A stretch of DNA of 64,000 bases from Talpa occidentalis. Taxonomy: Eukaryota; Chordata; Mammalia; Eulipotyphla; Talpidae. Shown here piece after piece: positions 58,069-64,000 of this stretch. The translations under genes and the position numbers were made by a program. Location of the stretch: NCBI RefSeq assembly GCF_014898055.3, contig NW_026555331.1, positions 107,753,194-107,817,193 on the forward strand, written 5' to 3'. The stretch's first letter is position 1; every line of letters begins with the position of its first letter. Below the pieces are notes generated by a model that was given only the letters and a program-made list of their open reading frames with translations, did no database searches and was not told the origin of the DNA.

Positions 58069-61000
58069 GGTATCCATCTAAAGAAAAGTGATCTACGAGA
58101 GGAATAATATTAAAAGACCAGTATCCTTTCTCCCAAATACAGATTACAAATTTGGTCTCTATTTTTAGGTCTGCTCTATGCCTTACATCCTGTGACAATT
58201 TTGCTCTTTACTTTTCATATTTACTAAATGCATCATTCCAGGTGGAAAATGTAATATGATGGCTTTAATTCTGCAAATGAAATGAACAGGTGCTAGACTA
58301 CTCTGGCTCTCAAGTGTTTAGGTATCATTTTATTGTTTAAGTATATCATGTCCTTAATAGGAAGCTGTCCAAAGTTTCTAATCATTTTTAAGAGCTCCGA
58401 GAATGAAATGGACAGTGGAAGAAAGCCCATTTGAATTTAATGTGCTAGAAATGTGTTTCTTGTCTGTGCCATAAGCTATTAGGGCCCATGACCCAAGAAA
58501 GGTTAACATGAATAAAAGATGGACAAAGACCTCTCTATGGATGGGTCCCATAACACTGAAATAAACAATATCAACACAACTGGGATATAGAGCTGTTTGG
58601 CGACGTGGGGACCCAGACTCAAGGCCCAAATCCATTTGCCATTTTCCACCAAGAGACACACAGAACTTGTTTGTCAGTGATAGGAATGTTCCTACTGCTT
58701 TCCCTACCTGCCAGTCAATTCTTAATCTAGACGAGCAAACTTTTGCTTTCTATGTGACAAGGTTAACACAGAATTAAGATGCCAAGGTCTATGCAATGGA
58801 AGGATGAGTGCCCAGCGTCACTTGTCTTGGAGGACTCTGAAGAAAATGAAAACTGAGCTGGGACATTGGAAATATTGTTCTTCCAGTCAAGACTAACTTG
58901 AAGTCATGATTTTAATGTATCAACTCCAGTATAAATTCATAGCATAACAATATATTGTTTTATACTTTTAAAAAATAGTCTTGCATTTCTTTCAAACCTT
59001 TCAAAATACTTTTTGAGGATTTAAAAATCCACATAACGTGGAGCTTTTATTTTTCCACATTAAAAGGTGCATACAGAGCTCTGTATAGTCTTCCCATTCT
59101 TTTTCATCTAATCAATGACTTAAAGCAAATGAAAAACAATTTCATCTTTAGTGATGCTAGAAAAAAATGGCTATAATCCTATTTCTTTTTTAAAAAATTG
59201 GTTAATGTTGCTTGTTAACGTATAAAAGGGAAGTTGCAGGCTTTCTATTTTGACTGGCTATGAGATACAGAATAGAAATGAGGTAAAAGGTTCAGGTTCC
59301 AAGGTCAAGAACAGACATGTACTGGCTGTATTTCATTCCTATACAAAACCACAAAGAACAGTTCACAAACTGAAGTCCCGTGGACTGAATGCGGGGCATA
59401 AGTATGTTTTCTGTGACCAGCACAGTGTAAGTTTCTGAATGAGTTGCCAGTATTTAAAAATTTAGAGAGGGTTTATATAAAATCCTAGGTTTCTAGGGCC
59501 CCCCAATCCTACATAACACTCATCCTGTTGCTGGCTAGCAACTGCTCCCTTCCTAAGCATATGTGCCCCCTCTCCAATTTCTCACTGTCCCTGCTACTCC
59601 TACTGCCTCACAGATACCAAGGCCCATTGTGAATTGTCATTTATCACAATAATAGCGGTATTACATGGCTTGCTTTACTCATTTACATGACCTGCTAGGT
59701 CCCTGATTTGAATTTGCAGCCACATTATTTATTGTGATCACAGTTAGTAAAATGGGGGGTGAGGGGGGCAAGAGAAAAAAACATGTTATTACAAAGCAAA
59801 ATGCAAAGCTGACCAATACACCCTGTTCAAATATCCACACACCACTGTGCAATGTGTGTGACAGATTTCTTCAAATCATACTGCTGGGGAACACTTCAGC
59901 AAGGCAAAAGGTTTTGCAGACCACATATACAATTTCCTTTCTGTCTGAAGAAATACCAACTTTCCGAATTAGTAATAAGAAAATTTTTTTTAATATTTGT
60001 TTTTGTGCTCTTTTAGTAGAAATTAAATCTTCAATTGGAAATACATGTAAGAAAATCCTCTCTTTCTTCCTATTACTAATTCCCTTCCATCACCAGCATA
60101 GTCACATGATTTATCCCTGGGAAGCACTCAAAGATTCCTTGTGAACCACAACTATATTGTTAAGAATTTGTTTTATCCAAACCACACCCTTTATATCCAT
60201 AAAATTATACTCCATAGGGTTCCATTTTGGACTTGGTTTGGACGAGGAGGGATTGCATCTATATTCTCTCAGTGCTACATCTACTATTCTTATATTTGAT
60301 TTGTGCTATTAATCAGGTCCTACCTCGTATTGCTAAATCTTCTTAAAATGAAAAAAATTTTCTGGCATATCTCCCTGATACTAATTAGGTCAAACCATAG
60401 ATGTCCGAAATAAGAGGACAAGCTAGTGGTAAATATTTCAGTAACCACTTAGTTAGAGATGCTATCCAACAAAACAGGATTTTCCACCTGAAAAGTATGG
60501 CCAAGAATGAAACATTCAGGTTTATATTGATGAATACACAGATAAATTCAACATCAAATAAAGATTCCTACAGGATTATCTTTAAAAAAGAATTTCATAT
60601 TATATATATATGTATGTAAAGGAAAGCATATGAACAAATTTTTAAATCTGAAAGGAAATTGGAGGGAAAAAAAAGAATGTTCCTGATTCAGGATAGGAAC
60701 AATCAGAGACTGGAATCATCATCTTAGCTGTGATGAAGGCCAGCATAGCTGTGTCTACTATCAGCAGCCCGTGCAAAAAAAGTAACATTTAAAGTAACAG
60801 CATTGACAGTAATAACATGGCAGTTTCTGTGTGTGGCTTTTCAGGCCCCTTTCAGCATATCCAGGACGTCCATTCTCATCAGGCCAGACAGGTGCCTTGA
60901 AAGTCAGGGCATTAGCAAAGGATTTTGTGGAAGTCCCTTCAAGTTTTATTTCTGTTTGTGCAAAAATCTCAAGTTGCTTGGTTTGCTCAGGGGAAATTCC

Positions 61001-63160
61001 CAGACTTGTAAGAGCTCAAACCAGCCCTCAGAGGATCAGCCCCTGGGAGGGAGTGGCATGAGAGAAGGCCAAGTGTGGGGGCTTGTTTTTGAAAGTTGTA
61101 CACCTTCCCCAGATATGGGTCTTTGTGGAAGAAGGAGAAGAAGGAGAATGAAGAAGCTCAGCTAAAATGATGCAAGACACTGGCAGCCTCTTTTATTGTA
61201 TATGAGGTGTTTTTTACTCTTCTGAATCTGAAAAAAAGAAAAAGAAAAAGAAAAGTGTCAATGCTGCCTTTCCCCCCCCTTCTCCACCCTCCAGATCTGA
61301 GGAGAAGAAAATCTGAAGGTTAAAAAAAGGGGGGGGGTTGGTGATCAATTAAACATTTTGATACCAGTCATTGCTGTCTCCTTTGTAACAAGATTCATTC
61401 TATTCATAAAGGGAAAAACCTCAGTGGCGAAACTGAAGCATTGGTTATATTTGAAACCTTGGTGATTCCTTCAAACTGATTATGAAACATTTATTAATAC
61501 ACCTTATTTTGTGTATTAATTGTGCCTCAGGGGTAAGTGGGATTGGAAGAAATCAGATTCATCTAGTCCATCCCAAGCATTTCATACCAAAAACAGTGTC
61601 CCTCTCTCAGAATTTTTGCCCCACCCTTCAGAAGCTTCTCAAAGAGATTTAGAATAAGATGTATCCCAAGCAAAATAATCATGCAGCTGGGTAAATCACC
61701 TGAATCCTCTACTGGACCCAGACCGAGGTGGTGGCGAAGAAAACAAAAACAGAAATAGGATGAACTTAACAAAAATACACATCAGATTTTCTTTTCACCT
61801 GGAATAACCTCAGCATAACCATGTAACCTCAATGGGTTTCAACAGAATTTTTAAAAAGCAAACACACAAACAAAACCCACTATGCTATTGTTTCCCATAA
61901 CCACTAGCTTGTTCTGTAAGTCATGTGTCTTATAGTTAGAGAGAGTTTCCTCCTCTGTGGGGTTCCCCAGGGACAGCAGTCCAGCGGTCATCTACAACAA
62001 GTGAGGAGTCATTAGAGGACAAAAACATTTCCTGTTCGACTCTAAAGACAAAGATCTTCTCCTAAATAAGTCTTAGTTGAAATTAGGCAACATACCATCT
62101 GAGAGACAGGAGAGCCCTTTCTGATCTATTGCAATTACTGTCACCTGTCTACTCTCCTGGGGCCATAAGAATCAGTCTCCTGCTGTTCCTCTTTCTTTGT
62201 CTTGGTTTTGAATATGTTTTCCCACCATTAGTACCTTCACCTATTTGGCAGCGATAACAGAAAATAGAAAAACTTCTAACCAATCAATTCACACTAATAC
62301 TAGAAGAAGGACTGTTGAGGGAAGTTGCCAGTTGCCTCACAGGAATTTGTCAATGAAGGAAAGATGTGAAACAGAGGCTGAAATCAAGGATTAGATGTTT
62401 TCCATTGATTCAGATTGTCTATGTGCAATCTGGTTTGCACAGGAGTTGCAAGATAGGCCCCCACTTACTGCTCAGACTCTGCCATTATCAGCCTGGGATT
62501 ATATGTAGTGAGAGTCTTTTTAGATGTTCATCACAGTACTAAGCACCAAGAAAGATGTCCCCAGTTTTGCTATGATGACATAGTTTGGATGTGATTTTTT
62601 AAATGAAACAATTATATTGGAAGCTAGGGATGTATAGTTGGGGGTAGCTGACAAGGATAGCTGCAGTGAACCTCCATTAGTCAACAGACAGTGGTGCATA
62701 TCTTGTTTCATAAAGTCTGGGTTTGCAGTTGCCTGCCGTCTGGACAGCTTGGTTTGAGAAGGAGGGGTCCATTCAGGATCTTAATGGAGCCCAAAGGCTC
62801 CTAATGGGAGATCTTCCTCCCATTCTAGTCATTGCTTATTAGTAATGGTAGCATGTACCCTCTGGCTATGGATCTCCTATAGCCTTTGGTCAAGGGAGGT
62901 ATGTAGAGTTGGTCAAGGGGCGGAGGAAGGGATAAACAAAGGAAGCTCATGTGTTTATGCTGCATCTGTGTTCACAGTCATTAATAACCAAGAGCAAAAA
63001 AAGAACAAGGATGCATGTTCTGAAGTTGATTGTGACCTTAGTGAACTCAGGTTTCCCAAACACATGCTTGCTCTAATGTAACTTCTGTTTATGATCTCTT
63101 AGGGTTCTCACCCTAAGGTAACCAATATTATAGCTTATCTGCAGGAGGATGATTTTCACT
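58069..63160. other. unassigned sequence, about 5 kb
   Basis: No gene was supported. Low-complexity pieces include a GAAAAA run at about 61230-61255, a C run near 61272, and an A-run/G-run junction at 61322-61339. An acceptor-like CTTTTCAG at 60839-60846 with a GTGCCT donor-like site 47 bases on is too weak to call. Confidence 0.35.
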
Positions 63161-63425
63161 AGTCTGTAGAATCCTTGAGGGCAGGGAAAACATCATTTAT
63201 TGTTGTAATTCTTTTTGAGGCATGCTTTATTTATTGTTTGCTATACATGCACTGGTACAGTTGCTCAGCGGGCGGCAGGAGAGGTCTGCGCGCCATGTGG
63301 GACAGCAATGAAGAGGCCGCGCGCAGCTCGGCTGCAACTTTTTGCATGTACTACAATGCCTGGTACATGGCATATGCTCAATGGATTGCTATTTTAATGA
63401 AAGGAAATGAACTGAATAAGCAGAA
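63161..63425 (+). repeat. L2 LINE 3' end, interrupted by a SINE fragment
   Basis: 'gtctgtagaatccttgagggcagggaaa' on the left and 'caatgcctggtacatggcatatgctcaatgg' on the right are consecutive parts of the L2 3' end. The intervening block (about 63226-63343) is SINE-derived. Confidence 0.7.
63226..63343 (-). mobile_element. internally deleted type B SINE
   Basis: On the plus strand 'tttattgtttgctatacatgcactggtacag' equals the reverse complement of the type B tail, then 'gcgggcggcaggagaggtctgcgcgccatgtgggac' equals the body, and 'gaggccgcgcgcagctcggctgcaa' resembles the head. Long parts between them are missing. CpG sites are intact, so it is not old. Either an insertion-time rearrangement or a non-standard SINE. 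Confidence 0.65.
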
Positions 63426-63589
63426 TGTAAAGGGGACAGATAAAGGGATAAGCATGAGTAAGAAGTTTCTCTCCACATTTTTCCTAATCTTGATTTTCAC
63501 AGTGTGAAAAAAAATTAAAGATAATAAAATACATTGCTTTTATATCTTATTCAATAGCAACATATGATATGTCAAAAATTATATTCCCA

Positions 63590-64000
63590 ATCAACAATGA
63601 AAAGGCAGACAACGTGATTAAAACATGGGCAGAGGATCTAAATAGACATTTCTTCAAAAAAGTCATACATAAGTCAACAAGTACATGAAAAAGATGTTTA
63701 TCTTCAGTAATCATTAGAGAAATTCAAATCAAATCCACAACAAGATATCATCTCACAGCTGTGAGAATGGCTATTATCAAAAAGACAAGAAACAACAAGT
63801 GTTGGCAAGGATGTAGAGAACACTATGGTAATAGGCTAAATTGGGACAACCTATATGGAAACATTATGGAGATTATTAAAAAAATTAAGAACGGAATTAA
63901 CTTATGATCTAGAAATTCCACTTCTGGCTATTTATATGAAGAATTCAAAAAAATTTTAAAATATATTCACCCCTATGTTACCAGTGGTATTACTTACAGT
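63590..64000 (+). mobile_element. L1 LINE ORF2 C-terminal fragment, cut by the window end
   Basis: 'ggatctaaatagacatttcttc', 'caaatcaaatccacaacaagatatcatctcac', 'gtgagaatggctattatc' and 'caagtgttggcaaggatgtagag' are the standard late ORF2 words in plus orientation. The frame is broken. The element continues past 64000. Confidence 0.9.

Noticed and set aside
60840..60893. Plus-strand CTTTTCAG acceptor with a 47-base segment and GTGCCT donor
   Set aside because: The donor is weak and no neighbouring plus-strand exon supports it.
1..64000. CRISPR arrays, bacterial operons, phage or plasmid features
   Set aside because: No regularly spaced repeats, Shine-Dalgarno-led gene series or microbial proteins; the sequence is mammalian throughout.

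Overview
The window reads as ordinary non-coding DNA from a placental mammal, not a microbial or viral genome. It is AT-rich and has no dense open reading frames. It is full of old mammalian interspersed repeats (MIR, L2, L1, MER5A-like and MER20-like hAT relics). On top of these sit younger lineage-specific insertions: tRNA-derived SINEs that keep a recognisable RNA polymerase III box B, and several solo retroviral LTRs. The SINE is not the primate Alu, the rodent B1/B2, the ruminant Bov-tA or the pig PRE1 type. A laurasiatherian mammal, possibly a bat, is my guess, but the sequence alone does not settle the order. No bacterial-style operon, CRISPR array or rRNA is present. I saw no intact tRNA gene, only tRNA-like SINE heads.

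Layout. From 1 to 26 kb there is repeat-rich, apparently intergenic sequence: one LTR family (here LTR-A) at 1.9-3.1 kb, 12.05-12.63 kb (reverse), 16.06-16.65 kb and a diverged relative at 23.5-24.1 kb; a second LTR family (LTR-B) nested inside a SINE at 13.8-14.3 kb; and SINEs at 7.9, 8.2, 13.8, 17.3 and 26.0 kb. From about 26.45 to 28.83 kb on the minus strand there is a low-repeat block that looks like a terminal exon: a strong splice acceptor, 55 codons and a stop, then a long candidate 3' untranslated region with AATAAA signals. About 20 kb upstream, on the same strand, a 69-nt exon with good splice sites (48618-48686) joins it in frame. These two exons are the best evidence for a host gene. 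I do not recognise the protein.

From 29 to 48 kb, inside the presumed intron, there are L1 fragments in both orientations, two CpG-rich young SINEs (34.1 and 47.8 kb), and an LTR-A solo copy that splits a MER5A-like element at 36.1 kb. From 48.7 to 64 kb there is a third solo LTR (LTR-C, 49.72-50.15 kb), a MER20-like relic, a TATC microsatellite, and an L2 piece holding a scrambled SINE. An L1 ORF2 fragment runs off the window end.

The transposon layers can be dated against each other by nesting: MER5A and L2 are oldest, then the older SINE type, then LTR-A, LTR-B and the young SINEs. Almost all long open frames here are chance or lie inside repeats. I found no convincing new biological system. 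The most useful leads are the unrecognised spliced gene and the clean nested insertions with target-site duplications.
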